From contig DAOUJC010000007.1 in assembly GCA_034423135.1 (NCBI GenBank), positions 106,559 through 170,558 of the forward strand: 64,000 bases of DNA, in the 5' to 3' direction. This DNA comes from JAPPHY01 sp034423135. Lineage in GTDB: Bacteria; Chloroflexota; Dehalococcoidia; Lucifugimonadales; UBA2985. The position numbers and the translations under genes are program-made. Shown one piece after another: positions 24,669 through 32,822 of this stretch (position 1 is its first letter; each line of letters opens with the position of its first letter). The notes beneath the pieces were generated by a model. The model worked only from the letters and a program-made list of their open reading frames with translations, had not been told where the DNA came from and ran no database searches.

Positions 24669-24767
24669 ATAAATAATCCCGAGCCCCCGGTTGAGGGACT
24701 CGGGTGAGACGCATCCCGCATTGAAGTCGCGGGTCACTTAGAGGCGCCGGGGCAGTGAAGCATTCCG
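24669..24767 (-). ncRNA. Candidate attenuator or small RNA in the treT leader
   Basis: From the predicted start near 24767, the minus strand holds a 9-codon mini-ORF (24763-24734, MLHCPGASK), a stem CCCGC/GCGGG (about 24731-24713), and a hairpin CCCGAG/CTCGGG (24705-24679) directly followed by ATTATTTATT. Promoter, structure and U-rich terminator together make a ~100-nt transcript upstream of treT. A further perfect stem, GTTGCCG/CGGCAAC (24562-24590), lies near the treT ribosome site. No known RNA family recognised. The rest of the 24543-24962 gap appears empty. Confidence 0.4.
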
Positions 24768-24773
24768 CGCAAG

Positions 24774-24803
24774 ATGCTAAGGCCGGATAGAGGTGCTTGT
24801 CAA
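24774..24803 (-). promoter_or_regulatory. Promoter of the treT leader
   Basis: On the minus strand TTGACA (24803-24798), 18 bp, TAGCAT (24779-24774). It lies about 230 bp upstream of the treT start codon. Confidence 0.5.
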
Positions 24804-24962
24804 TAGCCCCGACGCTGATTGTAGGAGGTTGCCGCTTCAAGGTCTGGGAAATGTGGTGTGCTATCATGCGGGGGAGCGCTGTGCCGCACCAGCCCGGCAA
24901 ACGGGCACGAGTCGCCACGAGTGGAGCGGCTGGCAGCGGCGACAGCGCGAGGAGGCCGCCAC

Positions 24963-25760
24963 TTGATTCCGCTTTCGGACCCCGAGGTCCCACGTCACGG
25001 AACGCCATACGTCACGATGGCGCTGATCCTCGTCAACGCCCTGGTGTTCCTGTATGAGCTTCTGCTTGGCAGCTTCGGTCAGACGCTCCTCTACCACGAG
25101 TGGGGGCTCATCCCCGCGAGGATGACGCAGGGACTGGCGGAGTTTGGGGCGGTGTGCGACGGGACCGTGTATCGCACACTCTCAGGCAGGCTGGCATGCG
25201 AGGGGACGGTGGTAGCTCTGGAGGCGCCGCATCATCCGTGGTTGACCGTGTTCACCTCCATGTTCATCCACGGCGGACTCATGCACATCGGCGGCAACAT
25301 GCTGTACCTGTGGGTCTTCGGCGACAACATGGAGGACAGGATGGGTCACGCCGGATTCCTGGCGTTCTACCTGGCCTGCGGCGTGGCGGCGGCCTGGGCC
25401 CAGATTGCCATAAACTCCGACAGCACCGTGCCGATGGTCGGAGCCAGCGGCGCGATCGCGGGTGTTCTCGGCGCGTACATCATGTTCTACCCGTACCACC
25501 GTATCAATACGTTGGTGGTCGCCTACTTCATCATGGTGATCCGCGTGCCGGCGCTGTTCCTGCTGGGGTTCTGGTTCGTGCTGCAGAACATCCTGCCCGC
25601 GCTTGGCTCGCTCGGCTCAACGGGCGGCGGTGTGGCGTACTGGGCGCACGTCGGCGGGTTTGTGGCGGGCGCTGCGGCGTGTGCGCTGTACCTGAAGGCG
25701 ACAGGGCAGGAGGTGTGGCCGGACCTTCGCCGGATGCCGTGGCGATGGTCTAGGTGGTAG
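24963..25760 (+). CDS. Rhomboid family intramembrane serine protease
   Basis: 265 residues if translation starts at TTG 24963, which has GGAGG at 24951-24955. Motifs: IHGGLMHIGGNMLYLWVFGDNMED, the active-site GASGAIAGVLGAY (serine nucleophile), and YWAHVGGFVAG with the catalytic histidine. Six to seven membrane segments. The segment between helices 1 and 2 carries a ~60-residue loop with two cysteines, common in the bacterial rhomboids with an N-terminal IPLSD start. It cleaves membrane proteins; substrates unknown. Its last 11 bases overlap the convergent gene. Confidence 0.88.
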   Translation: MIPLSDPEVPRHGTPYVTMALILVNALVFLYELLLGSFGQTLLYHEWGLIPARMTQGLAEFGAVCDGTVYRTLSGRLACEGTVVALEAPHHPWLTVFTSMFIHGGLMHIGGNMLYLWVFGDNMEDRMGHAGFLAFYLACGVAAAWAQIAINSDSTVPMVGASGAIAGVLGAYIMFYPYHRINTLVVAYFIMVIRVPALFLLGFWFVLQNILPALGSLGSTGGGVAYWAHVGGFVAGAAACALYLKATGQEVWPDLRRMPWRWSRW

Positions 25761-26424
25761 CGGCGCCTGGGCTGCCTAGAAACACCAAGAGAAGCACCTG
25801 GCCGACCAGCACTACGACCAGGAACCGAATCTCCTCCATCTCCAACGGCACGCGAACGGCGCGGTCGCCGTGGAGGCTCGTCCAGTACGCATTCAGGGTC
25901 TTCTGCGCTCGCGCCATCAGCGTGGTGACCAGGGCCAACCCGATGATCGACATGAGCAAGATAGTCATGGGGTCTTGCTGGTTTCCCGAGACCAGGGCGA
26001 GCAGCCAGTAGAGGGACATGACGGTCACGCCCAGCATCGGCGGCATGAGGGACTCAACCTCCCTCTTCTGTGCAAGCTCCTGAATCACCGACAGGTGTCG
26101 GTGAAGGCGGAACAGCCCGTAAACGGGCACGAACATTGTTGCGGCATGCCAGACGGGATAGTGAACGTCGCCGGTCTCCGGCTGCAGCTGCTTCCACGTC
26201 CTGTACAGCCAGTAGAGGATGTAAACGCCGGACGTGACGATTGACAGGACGACGATGCGGACGGTGCTGATCCGGAGGGCGTAGCCTTCAGTCAGCAGAG
26301 GCTGGCCGGGAGCAGACTCGCCCGACTCCTGCGGCGGCACGAAGTTCTGATTCTCGCTGCCGATGCAGTCGTGGGCGTCGGCCGGGTTCACCTCGCCGCA
26401 CTTGGCACTGTCCTTCTCTTCCAT
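25750..26424 (-). CDS. Membrane protein, DUF4234-like
   Basis: 224 residues. About 45 polar N-terminal residues with two cysteines are followed by ISTVRIVVLSIVTSGVYILYWLYRTWKQL, a segment that resembles DUF4234 membrane proteins, and three to four further membrane helices. Function unknown. It is tail-to-tail with the rhomboid gene with an 11-bp overlap. Confidence 0.65.
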   Translation of the reverse strand: MEEKDSAKCGEVNPADAHDCIGSENQNFVPPQESGESAPGQPLLTEGYALRISTVRIVVLSIVTSGVYILYWLYRTWKQLQPETGDVHYPVWHAATMFVPVYGLFRLHRHLSVIQELAQKREVESLMPPMLGVTVMSLYWLLALVSGNQQDPMTILLMSIIGLALVTTLMARAQKTLNAYWTSLHGDRAVRVPLEMEEIRFLVVVLVGQVLLLVFLGSPGAATT

Positions 26425-26487
26425 CGCTAGTCCCTTGACATTAGTCTGAGCGCGACCCTGCGCCGGTACGGCAGGGGAGCCGCGCGC

Positions 26488-27198
26488 TCAGGACATGAGT
26501 CCTCTGTCCTTCAGGCTGACGAAGCCCCGCTCGGCAACGACCACGTGGTCGAGCACCTCGATCTCCAGCACCCTGCCGGCCTCGACGAGCTGCCGAGTGA
26601 CCCGCACGTCGTCGCTGCTTGGCGTGGGGTCGCCGGAGGGATGGTTGTGCACGATGATGATGGAGGGTGCGTTGGAGCGCACGGCTTCCCGGAATACCTC
26701 GCTGGAGCGCACAACCGCCGAGCCGACGTTGCCCTTGTAGACCTCCTCCGTGGAGACCACTTGGTTCCTGGTGTTCAGAACCAGCACCCGCAGGTGCTCC
26801 TGCGCCAGGAATGCCATTTCAGCCAGCACCAGGTCTGCCACGTTCTGCGGGCTCTGAATGGTGGGCCGGTCGATCTCCGGCACTGTCAGCAGCCGCCTTC
26901 CCAGCTCAAGTGCTGCCTGCAGTTCCGCTGCTTTCGCATCGCCGAATCCGCGAACGTTCTTCAGGTCTTCGAAGCTGGCGCGGGCCAAACCGGACAGCCC
27001 CTTGAACTGGAACAGCAGGCGAGTGCTCAGGCTGAGCACGCTCTCGGACTTGAGGCCGGTGCGCAGAATGATGGCCAGAAGCTCGGCGTTGCTCAGGCGG
27101 GACGCGCCGTAGTTGCGGAGCCGCTCCCTGGGTCTCTCGCCGGCGGGGAGATCACGGATTCTGGTCTCGTATCCCGGCTCTCCGTTCTCGTTGGTCAT
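26488..27198 (-). CDS. radC: RadC/JAMM-domain protein
   Basis: 236 residues. The N-terminal helix-hairpin-helix part (ERLRNYGASRLSNAELLAIILRTG, FEDLKNVRGFGDAKAAEL) is followed by the JAMM metal motif EVFREAVRSNAPSIIIVHNHPSGDPTPSSDD (split here as E..., then HNHPSGD-x6-D). RadC proteins have an obscure role; the old link to DNA repair is doubtful. Its ATG overlaps the stop of the upstream zinc-ribbon gene (27195-27198). Confidence 0.9.
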   Translation of the reverse strand: MTNENGEPGYETRIRDLPAGERPRERLRNYGASRLSNAELLAIILRTGLKSESVLSLSTRLLFQFKGLSGLARASFEDLKNVRGFGDAKAAELQAALELGRRLLTVPEIDRPTIQSPQNVADLVLAEMAFLAQEHLRVLVLNTRNQVVSTEEVYKGNVGSAVVRSSEVFREAVRSNAPSIIIVHNHPSGDPTPSSDDVRVTRQLVEAGRVLEIEVLDHVVVAERGFVSLKDRGLMS

Positions 27199-27470
27199 TC
27201 AATCGGCGCTTTGGCTGCCGAGCTCTCCAATCCCTCGCGTTCCGCCTCATGGCAGCGGGCGCAGACGAACGAGTCTCGCTGTTGTGTGGCGACGCTGTGA
27301 GGCACGTTGCGGGTGCGACCGCATGCGGTGCAGGGGACAGGCTGCAACGGCTCAACTACCGCGCGAGGCTCGGATGAGTGACCCCGGAAGCCGCGGTAGC
27401 CGGGATCCATGCGGCGCATCGCCTCGTAGCGCTCCCTGTCCCTGCGACGACTCATGGCTGTTGACGCCAC
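27195..27470 (-). CDS. Small zinc-ribbon protein
   Basis: 91 residues from GTG 27470 (an ATG at 27455 is an alternative start). A very basic N-terminus rich in Arg is followed by two C-X2-C pairs, CTACGRTRNV and CARCHEAE, which would bind one zinc ion. Nothing more specific can be recognised. It is translationally coupled to radC, so expression of the two is linked. Confidence 0.6.
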   Translation of the reverse strand: MASTAMSRRRDRERYEAMRRMDPGYRGFRGHSSEPRAVVEPLQPVPCTACGRTRNVPHSVATQQRDSFVCARCHEAEREGLESSAAKAPIE

Positions 27471-27569
27471 CGTTTCCTCATTGAATGCGTGTCAGCCCTG
27501 AACCTTCTCCGTCGCAACAGAGAAGGCGGCTGCGGCAGTCTGTCCGGTTGGAGACTGTTGCACAATCCC

Positions 27570-27705
27570 AAGTCCCTTCCCCCATCTGCGGGGGAAGGCT
27601 GGAGCCTGCACCGCACTTGATGCGGTGATGGGGGGGAGAAAGGCGTGTCCGCTTACGGTTCACCCCCCATCTCAATCTTCCCCCATCAAGGGGGAAGAGG
27701 CTTTG
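27570..27705. repeat. Interspersed palindromic repeat, copy 2
   Basis: The longest copy (~135 bp) of the family also present at 701-812 and 40860-40968: CCCTTCCCCC-x-GGGGGAAGG hairpin at the left, ATCTCAATCTTCCCCC and GGGGGAAGAGG hairpin at the right, and an extra inner stem (GCACCGCA/TGCGGTG) in the spacer. It lies directly downstream of rplL. Confidence 0.75.
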
Positions 27706-27715
27706 GCAGGGGCCG

Positions 27716-28099
27716 CTACTGCACCGCCACTACGGCGCCGGCCTCTTCCAGCTTGGCCTTGATCTGCTCCGCGTCCTCCTTGGAGATGCCCTCCTTCACC
27801 GCCTGCGGCGCGCTCTCCACCAGGTCCTTGGCCTCCTTGAGGCCCAGGGTGGTCACTTCGCGCACGCCCTTGATGACGTTGATCTTGTTGGGGCCGATCT
27901 CCCTGAGGACCACGTCGAACTCGGTCTTCTCCTCTGCGTCGGAGGCGGCTACGGCCTGTACGCCTGCGACGGGGGCCGCGGCGATTGCCATGGGCGCAGC
28001 TGCGCTCACGCCGAACTCCTCCTCAAGCATCTTGACGAGCTCCGCCAGCTCCAGCACTGACATGCCCTTCACTGCCTCTAGTACCTGGTCCTTGTCCAT
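27716..28099 (-). CDS. rplL: Ribosomal protein L7/L12
   Basis: 127 residues: helical dimerisation domain (SVLELAELVKMLEEEFGV), Ala/Val hinge, and the C-terminal factor-binding domain EFDVVLREIGPNKINVIKGVREVTTLGLKEAKDLVE. Stalk protein of the 50S subunit that recruits elongation factors. Last gene of the tuf-rplL block; rpoB does not follow. Confidence 0.97.
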   Translation of the reverse strand: MDKDQVLEAVKGMSVLELAELVKMLEEEFGVSAAAPMAIAAAPVAGVQAVAASDAEEKTEFDVVLREIGPNKINVIKGVREVTTLGLKEAKDLVESAPQAVKEGISKEDAEQIKAKLEEAGAVVAVQ

Positions 28100-28144
28100 G
28101 CTCTCATCCTCCTCGATGACTTGTGTGTGGGAATTGCAGACTTG

Positions 28145-28873
28145 CTAGGCGGGGTCGTCCGACTCCGAGGCGTCGGATGACTCCGTCTCTGAATCCTCAT
28201 CGGCAGCGTCACCGGTTTCCTCGGCTGGTTCTTCCGGTGCCTCTGCGACTGGTTCATCCGCAGCCGTGTCAGTTGCCTCGGCAACGGCCTCCTCCGCAGT
28301 GGTCTCGGCAGCCTCGGCGACGGGCTGCTCCTCCGAAACCTCAGCGGCCGGTGCGCCGCCGCCCTGCTCAGAGGCTCGTTGCAGCACCGTGACCAGGCCG
28401 CGCAGGGGCGCGCTGAGCACCGTGGCCAGACCGGCTATGGGCGCCTGCATTTGACCGAGCAGCCGTGCGAGGAGCTCGTCCCTTGGAGGCAGCGTCGCGA
28501 GGCTGACCACCTGGTCTGCGCTCAGCACCTGCCCGTCCATCACCGCGCCGTGAATGACCAAGGGCAGGCGGCTGGTGGTGATGTAGGTATTGAGGCCCTT
28601 GGCCGCATCCGTAGCCTCCCCGTAGCCGAATGCCATGGCTGTTGGGCCGAGCAAGACGCGTTCCACGCCCTCGTTGCCCAGCTCGGACGCGGCGCGCAGG
28701 GCAAGCGTGTTCTTGATGACGCGGTACTCGATACCCTGCTCCCGCATTCGCGCTCGCAGGTCGGTCATGTTGGACGCGGACATGCCGTGGTAGCCGGTCG
28801 CAATGGCTATTGAGCTCCGGCTGAGCCGGGACTTGATGTCCTCTACCTGGCTTTCCTTCTTTGGCGTTGGCAT
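28145..28873 (-). CDS. rplJ: Ribosomal protein L10 with long acidic C-terminal tail
   Basis: 242 residues. Residues 1-170 are a normal L10 (YHGMSASNMTDLRARMREQGIEYRVIKNTL, GPTAMAFGY...). From residue 171 on there is a ~70-residue acidic Ala/Glu-rich tail ending SETESSDASESDDPA, absent from E. coli L10 (165 residues). The C-terminal helix just before it binds L7/L12 dimers, so the tail would project beside the stalk. Part of the rplKAJL operon. Confidence 0.94.
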   Translation of the reverse strand: MPTPKKESQVEDIKSRLSRSSIAIATGYHGMSASNMTDLRARMREQGIEYRVIKNTLALRAASELGNEGVERVLLGPTAMAFGYGEATDAAKGLNTYITTSRLPLVIHGAVMDGQVLSADQVVSLATLPPRDELLARLLGQMQAPIAGLATVLSAPLRGLVTVLQRASEQGGGAPAAEVSEEQPVAEAAETTAEEAVAEATDTAADEPVAEAPEEPAEETGDAADEDSETESSDASESDDPA

Positions 28874-28891
28874 TGCGCTCCTCTAAACGAT

Positions 28892-28926
28892 CGAGGCTCC
28901 CCGGGCCGGAACACCGGGGAGCCTCG
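28892..28926 (-). promoter_or_regulatory. Leader hairpin between rplA and rplJ
   Basis: A perfect 12-13-bp stem (GAGGCTCCCCGG with CCGGGGAGCCTC) with a 9-nt loop, ending 19 bp before the rplJ start. No U-run follows. Position fits the L10 leader, where the L10-L7/L12 complex binds its own messenger, or a processing/attenuation site; I could not confirm the L10-leader consensus. Confidence 0.45.
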
Positions 28927-29028
28927 CAGTTGTGGCTGCGTTCAGCTTTCCCTCTGTCCTGCCTCGGCGGGTCCGTCTTACAGATTATGGCCCTGGGGCC
29001 GCCCGCTTTCTACGGCAAATCTGTGCCG

Positions 29029-29739
29029 CTAGTTGTTCATCGCCAGCAATCTTGGGACGTCCAGCCTGATGCTGGGCCCCATGGTGGTGGTGATGTAAGC
29101 CGTCCTGATGAACTGCCCCTTGACCGCGGAGGGGCGTGCCCTGACCACGGTGTCAACGAGGGAGTTCATGTTCTCCATGAGCATCTGCTTTTCGAAGCTG
29201 ACCTTGCCCAAGGGCGCGTGGATTATGCCGGACCTGTCCAGCCGGAACTCGATGCGGCCCTGCTTGGCCTCCTGCACGGCCCGCCCGAAGTCCTGCGGCT
29301 GCACGACGGTGCCTGCGCGCGGGTTGGGCATCAGCCCGCGGCGGCCAAGCACGCGGCCCAGCCGTCCGATCTTGCCCATCATGTCCGGGGTGGCGATGGC
29401 AACGTCGAACTCCAGCCAGCCGCCCTCGATGCGCTGGATCACGTCGTCGTCACCGACGTGGTCTGCGCCGGCCTGACGGGCTGCCGTCGCGGCCTCGCCC
29501 GTGGCGAACACCAGCACGCGCACCTCCTTGCCGAGGCCGTGGGGCAGAAGCGCCACTCCGCGGATCAGCTGGTCGGCGTGGCGAGGATCCGAGCCGGTGC
29601 GGAGGTGGATCTCCAGCGTCTCGTCGAACTTGGCCCTGGCCGTCTCCTTCGCGAGGTCAACCGCCTCGTCCGGCGAGTAGTTGCGGTTCTTGTCGACAGC
29701 CTTGAGGGCTTCCTGGTGATGCTTGCCTTGCTTTGCCAT
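29029..29739 (-). CDS. rplA: Ribosomal protein L1
   Basis: 236 residues of normal length, with the L1 signature region IATPDMMGKIGRLGRVLGRRGLMPNPRAGTV and the RNA-binding KFDETLEIHLRTGSDPRHADQ near the N-terminus. Forms the L1 stalk and in many bacteria represses the L11 operon. Confidence 0.97.
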   Translation of the reverse strand: MAKQGKHHQEALKAVDKNRNYSPDEAVDLAKETARAKFDETLEIHLRTGSDPRHADQLIRGVALLPHGLGKEVRVLVFATGEAATAARQAGADHVGDDDVIQRIEGGWLEFDVAIATPDMMGKIGRLGRVLGRRGLMPNPRAGTVVQPQDFGRAVQEAKQGRIEFRLDRSGIIHAPLGKVSFEKQMLMENMNSLVDTVVRARPSAVKGQFIRTAYITTTMGPSIRLDVPRLLAMNN

Positions 29740-29760
29740 GCTACTGCTTCCTTGACTGGA

Positions 29761-30186
29761 CTAGTCGGCCACCTGAACGCCCATGCTGCGAGCGGTGCCT
29801 TCGATGATCTTCATTGCGGCCTCAAGGTCGGGGGCGTTGAGGTCCGCCAGCTTGGTCTGGGCGATCTCTCTCACGGAGTCCCTGGAGATGCTTCCCACGG
29901 ACTCGGTGCTGGCGGTCGAGCTGCCCTTATCGATGCCCGCCGACCTGCGTATGAGGTCGGACGCAGGGGGCGTGCGGGTCACGAAGGTGAACGACCTGTC
30001 CTCGAATACCGTGATGTGGACGGGCACAATGGAGCCCTCACGCGTGGAGGTCTGCTCGTTGTACTCCTTGACGAACGCCATGATGTTGACGCCGTGCTGG
30101 CCCAGCGCGGGCCCAACGGGCGGCGCTGGTGTGGCCTTGCCGGCGGCGATCTGGAGCTTGACTACTGCGCGAACTTTCTTGGCCAT
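29761..30186 (-). CDS. rplK: Ribosomal protein L11
   Basis: 141 residues from the ATG at 30186 (MAKKVRAVVKLQIAAGKATPAPPVGPALGQHGVN). The proline-rich N-terminal domain and the C-terminal RNA-binding domain with EIAQTKLADLNAPDLEAAMKIIEGTARSMG are intact. An in-frame extension to 30243 overlaps nusG and is not family-like. Confidence 0.97.
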   Translation of the reverse strand: MAKKVRAVVKLQIAAGKATPAPPVGPALGQHGVNIMAFVKEYNEQTSTREGSIVPVHITVFEDRSFTFVTRTPPASDLIRRSAGIDKGSSTASTESVGSISRDSVREIAQTKLADLNAPDLEAAMKIIEGTARSMGVQVAD

Positions 30187-30196
30187 TCCCGGTCTC

Positions 30197-30769
30197 CTAC
30201 AGCTTCTCCACCTGGAGGAAGTCGAGCTCCACGGGTGTCTCACGGCCGAAGAAGGAAACCAGGACGCTCATCTTGCCCCTGTCAGTCATCACCGTGTCCA
30301 CAATGCCGATGAAGTCCGTGAACGGGCCGTCGGTGATGCGTACGCTCTGGCCGGTGGTGAACCCAACCTTGACCCTGGGGGCCTCCGACTCCATCTGCTT
30401 CAGGATGCGGTCAACCTCCCGCTCCTCCAGGGGCACGGGCTTTGGCCTGCGCTCCCTCTCGTCCTCCGCGGAAACGAAGCCAGTCACGCCTGGCGTGTTG
30501 CGCACCACGTGCCAGCTGTCGTCGTCCATCTCCATCTGGACCAGGATGTAGCCTGGGAACACCTTGCGGCGCACCGAGCGGCGGCGTCCGCCCTTGATCT
30601 CGATCTCTTCCTCGGTGGGGACCACCACGTTGAATATCCGGTCGTGGAAGTCCATGGACTCCACCCGCTGGGTCAGGTTCTTCTTGACGCGCTCCTCCTG
30701 ACCGGAGTAGGTGTGAATGATGTACCAGCGACCTCTTTCGTCGCGTACAGTGGTTATTTCAGCTTCCAT
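30197..30769 (-). CDS. nusG: Transcription antitermination factor NusG
   Basis: 190 residues: NGN domain (RWYIIHTYSGQEERVKKNL, VFPGYILVQMEMDDDSWHVVRNTPGVTGFV) and C-terminal KOW domain (GQSVRITDGPFTDFIGIVDTV). It couples RNA polymerase to Rho or the ribosome. Sits between secE and rplK, its classic place. Confidence 0.97.
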   Translation of the reverse strand: MEAEITTVRDERGRWYIIHTYSGQEERVKKNLTQRVESMDFHDRIFNVVVPTEEEIEIKGGRRRSVRRKVFPGYILVQMEMDDDSWHVVRNTPGVTGFVSAEDERERRPKPVPLEEREVDRILKQMESEAPRVKVGFTTGQSVRITDGPFTDFIGIVDTVMTDRGKMSVLVSFFGRETPVELDFLQVEKL

Positions 30770-30787
30770 GACGATTGTCGACCCCTT

Positions 30788-31027
30788 CTATATCAGGAAC
30801 CTGAACAGTCTTCCGAAGCCCATGTCCACGGCGCCCAACAGCACTCCAACGAACACGGATATGATGATGACCAGAATGGTCAGCCGCGTTGTCTGCTCCC
30901 GCGTGGGCCACACGACGCGCCTGAGCTCTCCGACTGTCTCGCGGAAGAACTGAATGCCGCCGGCGCCGCGGCGCGCTGAGTCCGCGCCGCCCGCGCGCAG
31001 GGAGCGACCGGCTGGTACGCGGGCCAT
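30788..31027 (-). CDS. secE: Preprotein translocase subunit SecE
   Basis: 79 residues with a basic N-terminus, the conserved amphipathic FFRETVGELRRVVWPTREQT and one membrane helix (LTILVIIISVFVGVLLGAV). Single-helix form typical outside the enterics. Its start is 5 bp after the rpmG stop. Confidence 0.94.
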   Translation of the reverse strand: MARVPAGRSLRAGGADSARRGAGGIQFFRETVGELRRVVWPTREQTTRLTILVIIISVFVGVLLGAVDMGFGRLFRFLI

Positions 31028-31032
31028 GACTG

Positions 31033-31203
31033 CTACCTGGTCTCTCTGTGCGTCCTGTGCGACCGGCAGCGAGCGCAGTACTTGGTGAGCTCCAGGCGCT
31101 GCGGATCGCTGCGCTGGTTCTTCACCGTCGTGTAGTTGCGCTCGCGGCAGTCACTGCACGCCAGGGTGATGATAGGTCTGACTTCGCCTCTTCGCTTGGC
31201 CAT
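31033..31203 (-). CDS. rpmG: Ribosomal protein L33, zinc-binding form
   Basis: 56 residues read directly from the sequence: MAKRRGEVRPIITLACSDC, then RNYTTVKN and KYCARCRSH. The two C-X2-C pairs (Cys16/19 and Cys43/46) show the zinc-binding (C+) paralogue. Small 50S protein; the tuf-rpmG-secE-nusG order is common outside proteobacteria. Confidence 0.93.
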   Translation of the reverse strand: MAKRRGEVRPIITLACSDCRERNYTTVKNQRSDPQRLELTKYCARCRSHRTHRETR

Positions 31204-31207
31204 GTTG

Positions 31208-32410
31208 CTAGTCCTTGACCTCTGTGATTACGCCGGAACCCACGGTGCGGCCGCCCTCCCGGATGGCAAAGCGGAGCTGCTCCTCAAGGGCAACCGGGCT
31301 GATCAGCTTGATCTGCATGGTGACGTTGTCGCCGGGCATGACCATCTCCACGCCCTCGGGCAGGTAGATCTCGCCGGTGACGTCCGTCGTGCGGATGTAG
31401 AACTGGGGCTTGTAGCCGTTGAAGAACGGCGTGTGCCGGCCACCCTCGTCGCGGCCCAGCACGTAGACCTCCGCGCTGGCCTCGGTCCTGGCCCTCATGG
31501 AGCCGACCTTGGCGAGCACCTGGCCGCGCTCGATGTCCGTGCGTTCCACGCCGCGGAGCAGGCAGCCGACGGCGTCGCCCGGCTCGCCCTCGTCCAGGGT
31601 CTTGTGGAACATCTCGACGCCGGTGACCACGATCCTGCGCGGCTCGCCGAATCCGACGACCTCGACCTCGTCACCGGTCTTGACCACTCCGCGCTCCACG
31701 CGGCCGGTGACCACGGTGCCGCGGCCCTTGATGCCGAACACGTCCTCAACCGGCATGAGGAATGGGAGGTCCTTGGGACGCTGCGGGACCGGGATGTAGT
31801 CGTCCACGGCCTGCATCAGGTCTATTATGCTCTGCGTCCACTCGGAGTCGGGGTTGCCCTCGTCCTCCAGTGCCTTGAGGGCGCTGACGCGAACGATGGG
31901 AATGTCGTCGCCGGGGAAGCCGTAGCTGCTGAGCAGGTCGCGAAGCTCAAGCTCCACTAGCTCCAGGAGCTCCGGGTCGTCCATGGCGTCCACCTTGTTG
32001 AGGGCGACGACGATGCTGGGCACCTGCACCTGGCGAGCCAGGAGGATGTGCTCACGGGTCTGCGGCATGGGGCCGTCCGGTGCGCTGACCACCAGGATCG
32101 CGCCGTCCATCTGCGCGGCGCCGGTGATCATGTTCTTGATGTAGTCGGCGTGGCCGGGGCAGTCCACGTGTGCGTAGTGCCTGTTGGGCGTCTCGTACTC
32201 CACGTGCTGGATGGCGATGGTCACGCCGCGAGCCTTCTCCTCCGGTGCGTTGTCGATGGAGTCGAAGCTGCGAAAGGCGGTGTCACCCAAGCCCTGCTTG
32301 TTCAGGACCATGGTGATCGCCGACGTGAGGGTGGTCTTGCCGTGATCAACGTGGCCTATTGTTCCCACGTTAAGGTGGGGCTTTGTTCGCTCAAACCTCC
32401 TCTTTGCCAT
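31208..32410 (-). CDS. tuf: Elongation factor Tu
   Basis: 400 residues from the ATG at 32410. GTPase motifs are GHVDHGKTTLT, DCPGHADYIKNMITGAAQMDG and NKVD; domains 2 and 3 include GRGTVVTGRVERG and MVMPGDNVTM. Delivers aminoacyl-tRNA to the ribosome. The upstream in-frame extension runs into the tRNA gene and is not coding. Three tRNA genes precede it on the same strand. Confidence 0.98.
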   Translation of the reverse strand: MAKRRFERTKPHLNVGTIGHVDHGKTTLTSAITMVLNKQGLGDTAFRSFDSIDNAPEEKARGVTIAIQHVEYETPNRHYAHVDCPGHADYIKNMITGAAQMDGAILVVSAPDGPMPQTREHILLARQVQVPSIVVALNKVDAMDDPELLELVELELRDLLSSYGFPGDDIPIVRVSALKALEDEGNPDSEWTQSIIDLMQAVDDYIPVPQRPKDLPFLMPVEDVFGIKGRGTVVTGRVERGVVKTGDEVEVVGFGEPRRIVVTGVEMFHKTLDEGEPGDAVGCLLRGVERTDIERGQVLAKVGSMRARTEASAEVYVLGRDEGGRHTPFFNGYKPQFYIRTTDVTGEIYLPEGVEMVMPGDNVTMQIKLISPVALEEQLRFAIREGGRTVGSGVITEVKD

Positions 32411-32449
32411 TCCTCTGATTACCTCCTTACATTTGCCCGTCTTGCGTGG

Positions 32450-32521
32450 AGCCCACAACCGGAGTCGAACCGGTGACCCCGTTCTTACCAAGAACGTGCT
32501 CTACCTCTGAGCTATGTGGGC
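32450..32521 (-). tRNA. tRNA-Thr (GGT)
   Basis: 72 nt forming a full cloverleaf: acceptor GCCCACA/TGTGGGC, D arm with GCTC..GAGC, anticodon stem CGTTC/GAACG with loop TTGGTAA (anticodon GGT), and T arm CCGGTTCGACTCCGG. The 3' CCA is not encoded. It lies 40 bp upstream of tuf. Confidence 0.95.
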
Positions 32522-32556
32522 TTTTCGCTTTTCGATTTCCTTGCTTGCCTTCTGTC

Positions 32557-32644
32557 TGGTGGAGGGGGTAGGATTCGAACCTACGAAGCCCTTCCGGGCG
32601 CCAGATTTACAGTCTGGTGGTATTAGCCGCTCACCCACCCCTCC
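32557..32644 (-). tRNA. tRNA-Tyr (GTA)
   Basis: 88 nt including an encoded CCA. Acceptor GGAGGGG/CCCCTCC, anticodon stem CCAGA/TCTGG with loop CTGTAAA (anticodon GTA), a long variable arm (GCCCGGAAGGGC) as expected for tRNA-Tyr, and T arm GTAGGTTCGAATCCTAC. Confidence 0.95.
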
Positions 32645-32728
32645 TCGTGCGTTAGTTTATCATTCGTGCGGGGGCCGGCCAAGACCCCCATTCCCTGTTC
32701 CACCTCCGCGCGTGTCGTTTCCGGTTAC

Positions 32729-32801
32729 AGCCCGAGAGGGGATTCGAACCCGCTAACCTACCGATTACAAATCGGTTGCGCTGCCCTTGCGCCACTCGGG
32801 C
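32729..32801 (-). tRNA. tRNA-Thr (TGT)
   Basis: 73 nt. Acceptor GCCCGAG/CTCGGGC, anticodon stem ACCGA/TCGGT with loop TTTGTAA (anticodon TGT), T arm GCGGGTTCGAATCCCCT (one weak pair). First gene of the tRNA-tuf transcript. Confidence 0.93.
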
Positions 32802-32822
32802 ATTTTGTGCTGGCATAAGAAC

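Noticed and set aside
24679..24763. T-box or known riboswitch in the treT leader
   Set aside because: No T-box sequence, and no match to riboswitch cores that I can recall; left as an unclassified leader.
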